From NCBI GenBank assembly GCA_003248805.1, contig QFQY01000006.1, positions 43,094 through 107,093 of the forward strand: a stretch of DNA of 64,000 nucleotides, read 5' to 3'. How positions within the stretch are numbered: position 1 is the first letter of the stretch; each line of letters begins with the position of its first letter. Shown here one piece after another: positions 18,745 through 27,130 of this stretch. The translations under genes and the position numbers were made by a program. The stretch is from Chelatococcus sp. Lineage in GTDB: Bacteria; Pseudomonadota; Alphaproteobacteria; Rhizobiales; Beijerinckiaceae. The notes under the pieces were generated by a model. It did no database searches. It was not told where the DNA came from and worked only from the letters and a program-made list of their open reading frames with translations.

Positions 18745-20480
18745 GCAAGGGCTGGGCGGCGGGGAACGCGGCGGAACGAGCCCAGTGGGCCCTGACGACG
18801 ATGCGCCTCGACGATTTCCGCCCACTCCTGCCGGCCGAGGAGGAGGTGATCGCCCGCCTGCTCAGCGGCAATTACGACCGGCTCGGAGACGGGTCGCGGC
18901 CTGAGGCTCCGGAACCGGATCGCGTCGTGCGCGCGCCGTTCCTGCGCTTCCTGATGCTCGGCGGTGAGGAGGGTTGCCGCCCGCATGAGAAGGGCATCCG
19001 GATCGCCGGGGCCTGGATCACCGATGTCCTCGACCTCGAAGCCTGCCATGTCTTCCGCGACATCGGCCTGAACGACTGCCATTTCGAGGCGACGCCGATC
19101 CTGCGCGCCGCCATCATCAACCGCCTGTTCCTGGACGGCTCCTCCCTGCCAGGTCTCCAGGCGGAGCGGCTGGAAGCGCGCGGCGGCGTCTATCTGCGCG
19201 GGGCGCTGGTGAATGGCGAGATCGGCATCGCCGAGGCGCTGCTGGGCGGGAACCTCGAATGCGACGGCGCCACCATCCGCGCCGCACGCGGCCACGCGCT
19301 GAACGCCCAGGCGATCGAGCTGCGCAACCTGCTGCTCCGGGGCGCCCGGATTCGTGGCGGCGTCAATCTGGCGGGCGCCCGGATCGCAGCCGATCTCGAC
19401 TGCGCGGGGGCGACGATCGAGCAGGCCGAAGGCCTCGCCCTCCATGCCGGCGAGATCGAGAACGGCGGCAGCGTCGTCCTGAGACAGTCGCGGGTGAGCG
19501 GCGAGGTGCGGCTCGTCGCCTCGCTGATCGCGGGCGATCTCGATTGCAGCGGTGCCACCCTCGACAATCGTGGGCATCGGGCGCTCGACATGAGCCGCGC
19601 CGCGGTCAAGGGCGCGTTCTTCCTGCGCGCCGACGCCCGCATCGCAGGCGCGCTGGCGATGACGGGGGCCTCGATCGGCACGATCCATGACGAGGCCGCG
19701 TGCTGGCCGCAGGCCGGCGACCTGCTGCTCAACCGCTGCCGATACGGCGCCTTCATCGACGCGCCGGTGGACGCGAGAAGCCGCCTCGACTGGCTGGCGC
19801 GGCAGGAGCCGACGCGCTGGGGCGAGGATTTCTGGCCGCAGCCCTATGAGCAGCTCGCCGCCGTGTTTCGCGAGATGGGACATGGCGAGGATGCGCGCTC
19901 CGTCCTCTTCGTCAAAGAGCATCTGCAGCGCCGGGCGCGGCGGGGCCGCGCGCGCAATCCGCTGTGGCGTGCCGCGCTCACGGTCTCCGACGGCTTTCTC
20001 GCGGTCACGGTCGGCTATGGCCGCCAGCCGCTGCTCGCCTTCCTCTGGCTGAGCCTGTTCTGGCTGGTCGGCGTCGCCATCTTCGGCAGCGCCGAGGCGC
20101 GAGGCTCGTTCAAGCCCAACAGCGCGGTGGTGCTGCGCGCGCCGGAATGGACCCTCTGCGCCGTGCCGACCTCCGAGCAGCGCGCGCTGGGCTCGCCGCC
20201 CCAGCTCATGGACGGACGCGCGAAGCCAGGCCAGACGCAGCTCGCCTGCTTCCACGAGCAATGGGAGGCGTCGGGCTATCCCGAATTCAATCCCTGGATG
20301 TATTCTCTGGACACGCTGCTGCCGGTGCTCGACATGGGCCAGAAATCCTACTGGCGGCCCGACCCGGCGAAGCCCGGCGGCGGCTTCGCGATCAACTACT
20401 TCTACTTCCAGGCAACCGTGGGCTGGGCTCTGAGCCTGCTGGCGGTCGCCGGTTTCTCAGGACTGGTGAAGTCGCCCTGA
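18741..20480 (+). CDS. Membrane protein with a beta-helix-like repeat domain
   Basis: A 579-residue protein with no assigned function. After an alpha-helical N-terminal part come at least five repeats of about 40-45 residues (roughly residues 120-325). Each contains pairs such as G-G-N-L-E-C-D-G-A-T-I or A-A-D-L-D-C-A-G-A-T-I, predicting a right-handed beta-helix in the pentapeptide/bactofilin style. A linker with many Trp and Arg follows (330-400), then a membrane helix near 425-445, a soluble loop of about 100 residues, and a final membrane helix (about 555-575). Some databases call relatives 'membrane-associated oxidoreductase', but no cofactor motif is visible. Its start overlaps the DUF1269 stop. 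Confidence 0.8.
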   Translation: MSKGWAAGNAAERAQWALTTMRLDDFRPLLPAEEEVIARLLSGNYDRLGDGSRPEAPEPDRVVRAPFLRFLMLGGEEGCRPHEKGIRIAGAWITDVLDLEACHVFRDIGLNDCHFEATPILRAAIINRLFLDGSSLPGLQAERLEARGGVYLRGALVNGEIGIAEALLGGNLECDGATIRAARGHALNAQAIELRNLLLRGARIRGGVNLAGARIAADLDCAGATIEQAEGLALHAGEIENGGSVVLRQSRVSGEVRLVASLIAGDLDCSGATLDNRGHRALDMSRAAVKGAFFLRADARIAGALAMTGASIGTIHDEAACWPQAGDLLLNRCRYGAFIDAPVDARSRLDWLARQEPTRWGEDFWPQPYEQLAAVFREMGHGEDARSVLFVKEHLQRRARRGRARNPLWRAALTVSDGFLAVTVGYGRQPLLAFLWLSLFWLVGVAIFGSAEARGSFKPNSAVVLRAPEWTLCAVPTSEQRALGSPPQLMDGRAKPGQTQLACFHEQWEASGYPEFNPWMYSLDTLLPVLDMGQKSYWRPDPAKPGGGFAINYFYFQATVGWALSLLAVAGFSGLVKSP

Positions 20481-20515
20481 CCGGGCGGCCTGCCGAAGCA
20501 TCGGAGAGCAGCACG

Positions 20516-21586
20516 GTGAGCAAGACGCCTTCCGCGAAAGCCGCAACCGCCGGCACGGAGCCGGGCGCCCGGCGCGCGCCGCTGATCATCGACCTCGCGC
20601 TTCAGGGCGGCGGCGCGCATGGCGCCTTCTCATGGGGCGTGCTCGACCGGATCCTCGAGGAGGACTGGCTGACCATCAACGGCATCTCCGGCACCTCGGC
20701 GGGGGCGATGAACGCCGCGGTGCTCGCCTCGGGCTATGCCAAGGGCGGGCGGCAGGGTGCGCGGCAGGCGCTGGAGCTGTTCTGGAAGAAGGTTTCGGAG
20801 GCGGCACGCTTCAGCCCGTTCCAGCGCAGCCCGCTCGATGTGCTGCTGGGCCGCTGGACGCTCGACAACTCGCCGCTCTTCGTGGCGATGGACATGATGT
20901 CCCGCGTGGTCTCGCCCTACAGCCTCAATCCCGGCGGCGCGAACCCGCTGGAGGACATCCTCGCGGAGGTGATCGACTTCGAGGCGCTCGCCGCCGGTCC
21001 GATCCGGCTCTTCGTCACGGCGACCAATGTGCGCACCGGCCGGGGACGCGTGTTCCGCAACGACGCGATCACGCCGCAGGTGCTGCTCGCCTCCGCCTGC
21101 CTGCCGACGCTGTTCCAGGCGGTCGAGATCGATGGCGACGGCTATTGGGACGGCGGCTATTCCGGCAATCCGACGATGACGCCGCTGATCCGGGAGAGCG
21201 ACGCGCTCGATACGATCCTCGTCCAGATCAACCCGGTCGAGCGGCCCGGCACGCCGACGACGGCGCGCGACATCCTGAACCGGCTCAACGAGGTCTCGTT
21301 CAACGCGGTCCTGCTCAAGGAGCTGCGGATGATGGCGATGCTGCGGAGCGGGGCCAACCCGAAGAGCGGCGAGGGCGCGCGCTGGGCGAACATGCGCATC
21401 CACCGTATCGCGAGCGACAGGATGGCCGAGCTCGGCTATTCCTCGAAGCTCAATGCGGAATGGGAGTTCCTGACGATGCTCCACGGCGAAGGCCGAAGCG
21501 CGGCGGAGGCCTTCTACCGCGCCCACAAGGACGATATCGGCAAGCGCTCGACGCTCGATCTCGACGAGCTGACCGAGGGCGTCTGA
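20516..21586 (+). CDS. Patatin-like phospholipase
   Basis: A 356-residue Ser-Asp dyad lipase expected to hydrolyse phospholipid or other acyl esters. The oxyanion loop G-G-G-A-H-G is at 31-36, the nucleophile elbow G-I-S-G-T-S-A-G has Ser61, and D-G-G-Y follows near residue 205 with the catalytic Asp. The start is GTG at 20516 with GGAGA eight bases upstream, and there is no secretion signal, so it should be cytoplasmic. The C-terminal part (G-A-R-W-A-N-M-R-I-H-R-I) matches the bacterial patatins of about 350 residues. It is 35 bases after the beta-helix membrane gene, in the same envelope run. Confidence 0.91.
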   Translation: MSKTPSAKAATAGTEPGARRAPLIIDLALQGGGAHGAFSWGVLDRILEEDWLTINGISGTSAGAMNAAVLASGYAKGGRQGARQALELFWKKVSEAARFSPFQRSPLDVLLGRWTLDNSPLFVAMDMMSRVVSPYSLNPGGANPLEDILAEVIDFEALAAGPIRLFVTATNVRTGRGRVFRNDAITPQVLLASACLPTLFQAVEIDGDGYWDGGYSGNPTMTPLIRESDALDTILVQINPVERPGTPTTARDILNRLNEVSFNAVLLKELRMMAMLRSGANPKSGEGARWANMRIHRIASDRMAELGYSSKLNAEWEFLTMLHGEGRSAAEAFYRAHKDDIGKRSTLDLDELTEGV

Positions 21587-21651
21587 CACGCCCGTCCTCC
21601 GGCCCGGCGGCTTCCGCCGACGGGCCTCGCCCTCTTCGCTCTTCGACCATC

Positions 21652-22698
21652 ATGACGGGACCATCCATGACGAGCGGCCGTATCCTGCAGGGCGCGCAGA
21701 TCCTGATCGCGGCCATTCTCGCGGTCGCGGCCTTGTCGATCGCCAGCTCCGTCTTCGCGCCCGTCGCCTTCGCGCTCTTCATCATCGCCCTGGTCTGGCC
21801 GCTCCAGCGTAGCCTGCAGACGGTGCTGCCGCGCCTGCTGGCCCTGGCGATCAGCGTCGTGGTGATCGTGCTCGCCTTCTTCGCCTTCGGCTCGCTGATC
21901 GTCTGGGCCTTCGGCCGGGTCGGGCGCTGGATCGTCTCCGATGCCGGCCGGTTCCAGCAGTTCTACGACCAGGCGACGCTCTGGCTCGAGGGCCACGGCA
22001 TCGCCGTGACCGGGCTCTGGGCCGAGAATTTCAACGTCGCCTGGATGCTGCGCACCGCGCAGAGCCTCACCGGCCGGCTGAACAGCACGATGAGCTTCTG
22101 GCTGGTCGTGCTCGTCTACGTGATCCTCGGATTGCTCGAGGTCGACGATTTCGGGCGCAAGCTGCGCGGCATGCGCAACCAGGAGACCGGCCAGGTGCTG
22201 CTGCGCGGCAGCATGCTGACCGCCGCGAAGATCCGGCGCTACATGCTGGTGCGGACCGCGATGAGCGTCATCACCGGCCTGCTGGTCTGGGCCTTCGCGC
22301 GGACGGTCGGGCTGCCGCTCGCAGGCGAATGGGGCTTCATCGCCTTCTCGCTGAACTACATCCCCTTTCTTGGGCCGCTGGTCGCCACCGTGTTCCCGAC
22401 GCTCTTCGCCGTCACCGAATTCGGTTCATGGCAGGCGGTCGTCGCGGTCTTCGCCTGCCTCAACCTGATCCAGTTCGTCGTCGGCAGCTATATCGAGCCA
22501 CGCGTCTCCGGCAGCGCGCTCGCGATGTCGCCGGTGCTGGTGCTGTTCTCGGTGTTCTTCTGGAGCTATCTCTGGGGCGTGTTCGGGGCCTTCATCGGCG
22601 TGCCGATCACCATCGCCATCCTGACCTTCTGCGCCCAGCATCCGGCGAGCCTCTGGCTGGCCGAGCTCTTCGCCTCGACCCAACCCGTCAAGGCATAG
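21652..22698 (+). CDS. AI-2E family (PerM/TqsA-like) transporter
   Basis: A 348-residue protein with about eight membrane helices. The C-terminal half has the family landmarks: the L-N-Y-I-P-F-L-G-P-L-V-A segment, then I-E-P-R-V-S-G-S-A-L-A-M-S-P-V and W-G-V-F-G-A-F-I-G-V-P-I. Family members export signalling molecules such as AI-2 or act as Na+/H+ antiporters, and no substrate can be assigned. Two in-frame ATGs exist, at 21652 and 21667. It closes the co-directional run from the RND pump and converges on the metallophosphoesterase with an 11-bp overlap. A second AI-2E-family gene lies at 58077. Confidence 0.88.
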   Translation: MTGPSMTSGRILQGAQILIAAILAVAALSIASSVFAPVAFALFIIALVWPLQRSLQTVLPRLLALAISVVVIVLAFFAFGSLIVWAFGRVGRWIVSDAGRFQQFYDQATLWLEGHGIAVTGLWAENFNVAWMLRTAQSLTGRLNSTMSFWLVVLVYVILGLLEVDDFGRKLRGMRNQETGQVLLRGSMLTAAKIRRYMLVRTAMSVITGLLVWAFARTVGLPLAGEWGFIAFSLNYIPFLGPLVATVFPTLFAVTEFGSWQAVVAVFACLNLIQFVVGSYIEPRVSGSALAMSPVLVLFSVFFWSYLWGVFGAFIGVPITIAILTFCAQHPASLWLAELFASTQPVKA

Positions 22699-24457
22699 GC
22701 GGGGCGGCCGGCCGCGGCCGGATATCGACCCGCTCTGGGGACAACATGGCGAGGCCGCCATCCGCGGCCGCCGCGAGGCGATGGATGTAGAACCCGGTCG
22801 GCTCGTCGTCCGTCGCCTCCATCACCGGCGATGGCGCCGAGACGATCCGAAGCCCGCCGCAATGCCCGATCCAGTCGATATGGCGGTGGCCATGCATCGC
22901 GACGATGCGACGCGACCAGGGCTGCAGCATGCGCACGAAGCGGCTGCCGTTGATCAGCGCGGTGCCGATGCGCTCCGAGAAGGCCTTGGCCTGCCGCGGA
23001 TACTCGACAGGATGGTGATGCAGCCCGACGATCCAGCGGGCGCGCGGAAAGCGCCCCAGCACGGCGCGCATCGCCCGGATATCCTCCTCCGCGACCAAGC
23101 CCAGGGCGTTGGTGAAGGAGAAATGCGTCTCGGCGTTGGAGTTCAGCAGAATGACGCCGAGGCCATCCTCCTCCGGCGGCGGCAGCACCATCGGGAACAC
23201 GTCCTCCCACAGCACCGAGAGCCCCCGCGACAAGCGCAGGCTGCCGACATCGGCGAAGGCCTCGATGGCGGCGCGGTGCGGCTCCAGCCTCTGCCGCAGC
23301 GTCGGGCCGAGCCCGGTCCTGGCCTCGTCCGGAACCCGGACCCGTGCACCGTGGACGGCGTCCATCGCCGCCAGTGCCCGCAGCTGCCGCAGGCGCTTGC
23401 CGGGGCTGGTCGGGAGTTCCAGCCGGGCCGGATTGGCGCGGTCGACGATGTTGACGTCGTGATTGCCCGGCAGGGTCAGCGTCCGCTCGGCCAGCTCCGG
23501 ATGTCGCGCGAGGGCGTCGAGGAACTCGGCCCATTCCGTCGAGCGCCCAGCATCGGTCATGTCGCCGGTGATCAGGACGAGATCGAGCGGCTCCCGTGCA
23601 TGGATGGCCGAAAGCCGCGCCAGCACGTCCTCCAGCCGCTCGTTGCCGCGCGGACCGGCACGGCCGCTCTCGATGCGGAAGCCATAGCGCTCGCCGACGA
23701 CGTGAATGTCCGAGAGATGCGCCACGCGCCAGCGGCGCCCCGAGGGCGGAGCCTCGTCGAAGGCTGCGAGATCGCGCGGCTGATCCATGCCGGCATCGGC
23801 GATTCCCCAGACGAGCGAGGCGACCGCCAGATAGAAACTCATCACCGCGACCGTGTTCGCCAGCGCCGGAACGAGGAGGCGCAAGGGGTGAGCGAGATCG
23901 GCGACCTCGCCGATCCAGCGCGTCGCCGGGAAGGCGATGAGCGTCACGGCTCCGGCCGCGACGAAGGCCCCGACGCCCGCCGCCAGCGCGGTCAGGGCGC
24001 GCAGCCGGGCGCGGCTGTCCTCGCTCGCCCCAACGGGCAGGAAGCGTTCGGCCAGGTGACGCAGCCCTTCCCGGCAGAGCACGTAGCCCGGCTGCACGAC
24101 CAGCGAATTCAAGGACCAGAAGCTGCGTTCGGCCATCCGGAACAGCGGCCGCCAGCCGAACCAGCCGAGCAGCGCCACCGCCGCCGCCACCAGCAGCGAG
24201 CCGATTCCGGCCAGCGCACCGACCCGGCCGGCGACCGTCGTCAGCCAGGCCGTGGCCGCCAGAGGCGCGACACCGAGCAGCAGGCCGGGCAGCAGCGCCA
24301 GGAAGACCCAGGCGAGAGCGAGCTTGGGCAGGCTGATCTCGCCGAGAAGGCTGCCGGCGATGGCGATCAGCGAGCGCTTCTTGGTGCTGCTGGCGTCGTC
24401 CTCGGCATCGCCGACGCGCGGATCGATGAACGGCCGCATCGTCACGGCCGGCCCCAC
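22688..24457 (-). CDS. Membrane-anchored metallophosphoesterase
   Basis: A 589-residue protein. The N-terminal third has about five hydrophobic segments (residues 27-225), and the rest is a calcineurin-like phosphoesterase. The five metal-site motifs are in order: S-D-I-H (D-x-H), T-G-D-M, G-N-H-D, G-L-H-H-H and H-G-H-R-H, all intact, so it should be an active two-metal enzyme. Possible substrates include UDP-sugars, cyclic nucleotides or phospholipid phosphates, and the sequence does not decide. An alternative start is the Met six residues in (24439). Its 3' end overlaps the AI-2E gene, and it is divergent from the Mrp-type operon. Confidence 0.88.
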   Translation of the reverse strand: MGPAVTMRPFIDPRVGDAEDDASSTKKRSLIAIAGSLLGEISLPKLALAWVFLALLPGLLLGVAPLAATAWLTTVAGRVGALAGIGSLLVAAAVALLGWFGWRPLFRMAERSFWSLNSLVVQPGYVLCREGLRHLAERFLPVGASEDSRARLRALTALAAGVGAFVAAGAVTLIAFPATRWIGEVADLAHPLRLLVPALANTVAVMSFYLAVASLVWGIADAGMDQPRDLAAFDEAPPSGRRWRVAHLSDIHVVGERYGFRIESGRAGPRGNERLEDVLARLSAIHAREPLDLVLITGDMTDAGRSTEWAEFLDALARHPELAERTLTLPGNHDVNIVDRANPARLELPTSPGKRLRQLRALAAMDAVHGARVRVPDEARTGLGPTLRQRLEPHRAAIEAFADVGSLRLSRGLSVLWEDVFPMVLPPPEEDGLGVILLNSNAETHFSFTNALGLVAEEDIRAMRAVLGRFPRARWIVGLHHHPVEYPRQAKAFSERIGTALINGSRFVRMLQPWSRRIVAMHGHRHIDWIGHCGGLRIVSAPSPVMEATDDEPTGFYIHRLAAAADGGLAMLSPERVDIRPRPAAPPMP

Positions 24458-24680
24458 GATGCGCGCGCTTCAAGCCCGAACCGCCGTCGCATCGCCATGG
24501 CCATTCCCCCGAGCCGGCCGCGCGGCGGGAGCCGCGCGCTCAGGCCAGATAGCGCCGATGCCGGAAGGTTGCATAGGGCGGGCGCGCCCGAATTCGACGG
24601 CGCCGAACGTCCCGCCCGGAAAATGGGACGCGCGGCACAGCGATGAGACACGGCGCCGATGCCCCTCGACGGGCCGACTG

Positions 24681-24760
24681 CTATTTTAAAGATCGAAATA
24701 TAGCTGATTTCATATTATCATCTCATCCAATACTTTCCGATATTGCCTATGCTTCTGCCC
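24681..24760 (+). promoter_or_regulatory. AT-rich promoter region of the Mrp-type operon
   Basis: In the 338-bp gap 24458-24795 the sequence is strikingly AT-rich here, against about 70% GC around it. It contains TATTAT (24713-24718) as a good -10 and an inverted pair GAAAT / ATTTC (24695-24699 and 24707-24711) that may be an operator. I see no convincing -35 and no other gene in the gap. Confidence 0.4.
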
Positions 24761-24795
24761 GGTTGGGAACAGCCCTTGTCCATGAGCCCCGAAAC

Positions 24796-25287
24796 ATGGT
24801 CCGAGCGATGAGCCCAGCGCTATTCGTCCGCGGCGCCGGGTTCCTCGTGCTGTGGCTGTCGTTGATCGGCCACGCTCCGAAGGATCTGCCCGCCGGAGTT
24901 CTGGCCGCGGCAGCGGCCAGCTGGGCCAGTTTCGCGCTCTGGCCTCGCACCGGAAGCGTCTCTATCGCCGGGCTCGTCGCTTTCGTCCTGCGTTTCCTGC
25001 CGCAGTCGCTCCTGGCAGGGTGGGACGTGGCACGCCACGCCTTCGCCCCCCGGATCGGGCTCAGGCCCGGCTTCACCACCTATGACAGCGCCATGCCCCG
25101 GGGCGACCGGCTTCGCGCCTTCTGCGCCGTGATGAGCCTTCAGCCGGGGAAGCTGCCTGTCGGCGCCGAGGAGAACGGGCGCATCCTCGTCCATTGCCTG
25201 GACGAGAGCGAGCCGATCGCCGCTCAGATCGCGGCGGACCAGGCCGCCTTCGTTCGCGTGCTGCGGGGAGAACCGTCCCATGGCTGA
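24796..25287 (+). CDS. mnhE: Na+/H+ antiporter subunit E (MnhE/MrpE)
   Basis: A 163-residue membrane subunit of an Mrp-type cation/proton antiporter. It has two to three N-terminal helices, then R-F-L-P-Q-S-L-L-A-G-W-D-V-A and the soluble tail with G-R-I-L-V-H-C-L-D, the MrpE signature. I chose the ATG at 24796. The frame stays open upstream to about 24643 but runs through the AT-rich promoter region, and a third ATG lies at 24808. It is the first gene of a seven-subunit set and overlaps mnhF by eight bases. Confidence 0.87.
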   Translation: MVRAMSPALFVRGAGFLVLWLSLIGHAPKDLPAGVLAAAAASWASFALWPRTGSVSIAGLVAFVLRFLPQSLLAGWDVARHAFAPRIGLRPGFTTYDSAMPRGDRLRAFCAVMSLQPGKLPVGAEENGRILVHCLDESEPIAAQIAADQAAFVRVLRGEPSHG

Positions 25288-25564
25288 CGCTCTGACGGGG
25301 ATCGCGCTCGTCGTCATCGCGGTGACGGCGTTCGGACTGTTCAGGGTGCTGCGGTCGGCCCTCGCCGCGGACTGCATGATGGCGGTCCAGCTCCTTGGCA
25401 CCGGAGGAGCCGCCGCCCTGCTTCTGCTCAGCGTGGCGACCGCGATGCCGGCGCTCATCGACGTGGCGCTGCTGCTGATGCTGCTCGCCGCCTTCTCCTG
25501 CGCCGCCTTCACGATGGGGCATGCCGGCCCGGCGGATGGCGCGGACGGGGAGGAGCGGCCGTGA
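25280..25564 (+). CDS. mnhF: Na+/H+ antiporter subunit F (MnhF/MrpF)
   Basis: A 94-residue protein of three membrane helices, the normal size for MrpF. The conserved core has R-V-L-R-S-A-L-A-A-D followed by the second and third helices with A-L-I-D-V-A-L-L-L. It is required for assembly and function of the Mrp complex in characterised systems. It overlaps mnhE at its start and mnhG at its stop (GTGA). Confidence 0.88.
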   Translation: MADALTGIALVVIAVTAFGLFRVLRSALAADCMMAVQLLGTGGAAALLLLSVATAMPALIDVALLLMLLAAFSCAAFTMGHAGPADGADGEERP

Positions 25565-25854
25565 TCTCCGGCACGAACGCCTTCACCCTGGCTTTCGCCG
25601 TGGCGGGAAGCGTGTTCTTCCTCGCCGGAGCGCTCGGGCTGCTGCGCTTCCCCGATACGCTGAGCCGGCTGCATGCGCTCAGCAAGGCCGACAATCTCGG
25701 CCTCGGGCTGATCGTGATCGGGCTGCTGCCGCAGATGGCGAGCATCGGCGACGGTCTGAAGCTGCTCTGCGTCTGGCTGCTGGCACAGCTTTCGGCCGCG
25801 ACGGCGAGCCAGCTCATCGCGGGCATCGTCTGTCGCCGCAAGCCGCGCCCATGA
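25561..25854 (+). CDS. mnhG: Na+/H+ antiporter subunit G (MnhG/MrpG)
   Basis: A 97-residue three-helix subunit. The diagnostic G-L-L-R-F-P-D-T-L-S-R-L-H-A-L-S-K-A-D-N matches the MrpG core (R-x-P-D-x-x-x-R-x-H-A-x-x-K). The start is GTG at 25561, overlapping the mnhF stop, and its own stop overlaps the next ATG. These four-base overlaps run through the operon and imply translational coupling for fixed subunit ratios. Confidence 0.9.
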   Translation: MISGTNAFTLAFAVAGSVFFLAGALGLLRFPDTLSRLHALSKADNLGLGLIVIGLLPQMASIGDGLKLLCVWLLAQLSAATASQLIAGIVCRRKPRP

Positions 25855-26783
25855 CGCTGGTCCTCGACATCGCTCTCGGCCTCGGCCTGCTCGCGCTCGC
25901 ATGGCAGGTCATCGTCGCGCAGGACGATCAGAGGGCGATCATGGCCTTCATCGCCTTCGGCCTGCTGCTCGGGCTGTGCTGGGCGAGGCTCGCCTCGATC
26001 GACGTGGCGCTGACGGAGGCCGCGATCGGCGGTGGCGTCACCGGCCTGATCCTGATGCGGGCAGAGGCGCATCTGCGCAAGCACGGCCGGCGAGCGACAT
26101 CGCCGCCGGCGCCCCGCAAGACCGTCGCGGCCATGGCCTGCGCCGCCTTGAGCCTTGGACTGGCCGCCGCGGTTCTCAGCCTGCCGCATCCCGGCCCCAG
26201 CCTGGCGCGCGAAGCCAGCGCGTCGCTCGACGGGCTCGGCCTCGGCAACCCGGTCACCGCCGTGCTGCTCGCCTATCGCGCGCTCGACACGCTGCTGGAG
26301 AAGGTCGTGCTGGTGCTGGCGCTGGTCGGCGTCTGGTCGCTGGCACCGGACGGGCTGTGGGGCGGGGCGCCGCAGCTGCGCCCGGCGCAGCCGCCGGAGC
26401 CGCTGATCTTCCTGGCGCAGGCCCTGCCGCCCTTCGGCGTCGTGGTCGCGGTCTACCAGTTCTGGGTCGGGGCCGACGCTCCGGGGGGCACCTTCCAGGC
26501 GGGCACGATCCTGGCGGCGATGTGGCTGCTCGTCATGCTCGCGGGCCTGCGGCCCGAGCCCGAGATCCGGGCACGCGCGCTGCGCGTCGTCCTGGCAGGA
26601 GGCCCCCTGCTCTTTGTGACCATCGGCCTTCTCGGCTTCGCGGTCGCGGAGGGCTTCCTGTCCTATCCGAAGGGTCTCGCCAAGCCGCTCATCGTCGCGA
26701 TCGAAGCGGTGCTGACGCTCTCCATCGCCGCCACGCTCGGCCTGCTGGTGGCCGGACCATCGGCGCGGAGCGGGATGCCATGA
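25851..26783 (+). CDS. Fused DUF4040 (MrpA C-terminal part) and MnhB subunit
   Basis: A 310-residue membrane protein. The first about 90 residues are DUF4040-like (the MbhD-like portion normally at the C-terminus of MrpA), with A-L-T-E-A-A-I-G-G-G-V-T-G. A middle segment looks like the MbhE-like part. The C-terminal half has the MnhB pattern P-P-F-G-V-V-V-A-V-Y-Q-F and G-G-T-F-Q-A-G-T-I-L. The long NuoL-like part of a normal MrpA is missing, so the antiporter is built from two separate D-type subunits downstream. Start and stop both overlap neighbours by four bases. Confidence 0.82.
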   Translation: MTLVLDIALGLGLLALAWQVIVAQDDQRAIMAFIAFGLLLGLCWARLASIDVALTEAAIGGGVTGLILMRAEAHLRKHGRRATSPPAPRKTVAAMACAALSLGLAAAVLSLPHPGPSLAREASASLDGLGLGNPVTAVLLAYRALDTLLEKVVLVLALVGVWSLAPDGLWGGAPQLRPAQPPEPLIFLAQALPPFGVVVAVYQFWVGADAPGGTFQAGTILAAMWLLVMLAGLRPEPEIRARALRVVLAGGPLLFVTIGLLGFAVAEGFLSYPKGLAKPLIVAIEAVLTLSIAATLGLLVAGPSARSGMP

Positions 26784-27130
26784 CGGCCGCCGCCCTGACC
26801 TCCGCCAGCCTGTTCGGGCTCTGCGGCGCGGCGCTCGCCGGCATCGGCCTGTTCTGCATCGTCACGCATCCGAGCCTGCTGCGGCGGATCGCCGGCTTCA
26901 ACCTGCTGGGAGCCGGCATCTTCCTCGTCTTCGGCGCGGTCGCGCGGCGGGGCGCGGGAGCTGGCTTCGGCGGCGATCCGGTGCCACAGGCCATGGTGAT
27001 CACCGGCATCGTCGTCGCCTTCTCCGCCACGGCGCTCGCCGTCGGATTGCTGCGGCGCCTCGTCGACCTGACGGGGGAAGCCTCGCTCGACGGCACGCGG
27101 GCCGACAGCCCGAAACAGGGCGAGCCGTGA
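26780..27130 (+). CDS. mnhC: Na+/H+ antiporter subunit C (MnhC/MrpC, NuoK-like)
   Basis: A 116-residue three-helix subunit homologous to NuoK of complex I. The landmarks are G-F-N-L-L-G-A-G-I-F-L-V-F and P-V-P-Q-A-M-V-I-T-G-I-V-V-A-F-S-A-T-A, the latter equivalent to the D-P-L-P-Q-A-L-V-L-T-x-I-V-I motif of MrpC. In place of the usual Asp-Pro-x-Pro it has G-D-P-V-P, which keeps the pattern. It overlaps both neighbours by four bases. Confidence 0.9.
   Translation: MTAAALTSASLFGLCGAALAGIGLFCIVTHPSLLRRIAGFNLLGAGIFLVFGAVARRGAGAGFGGDPVPQAMVITGIVVAFSATALAVGLLRRLVDLTGEASLDGTRADSPKQGEP

Noticed and set aside
24643..24795. N-terminal extension of mnhE
   Set aside because: The frame is open but crosses the AT-rich promoter region, has no ribosome site, and would add about 51 residues not seen in MrpE proteins.
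25851..26783. Frameshift or assembly error joining the MrpA remnant and MnhB
   Set aside because: The frame is continuous, codon use is even, and both ends keep four-base overlaps with neighbours, so a true fusion is more likely.
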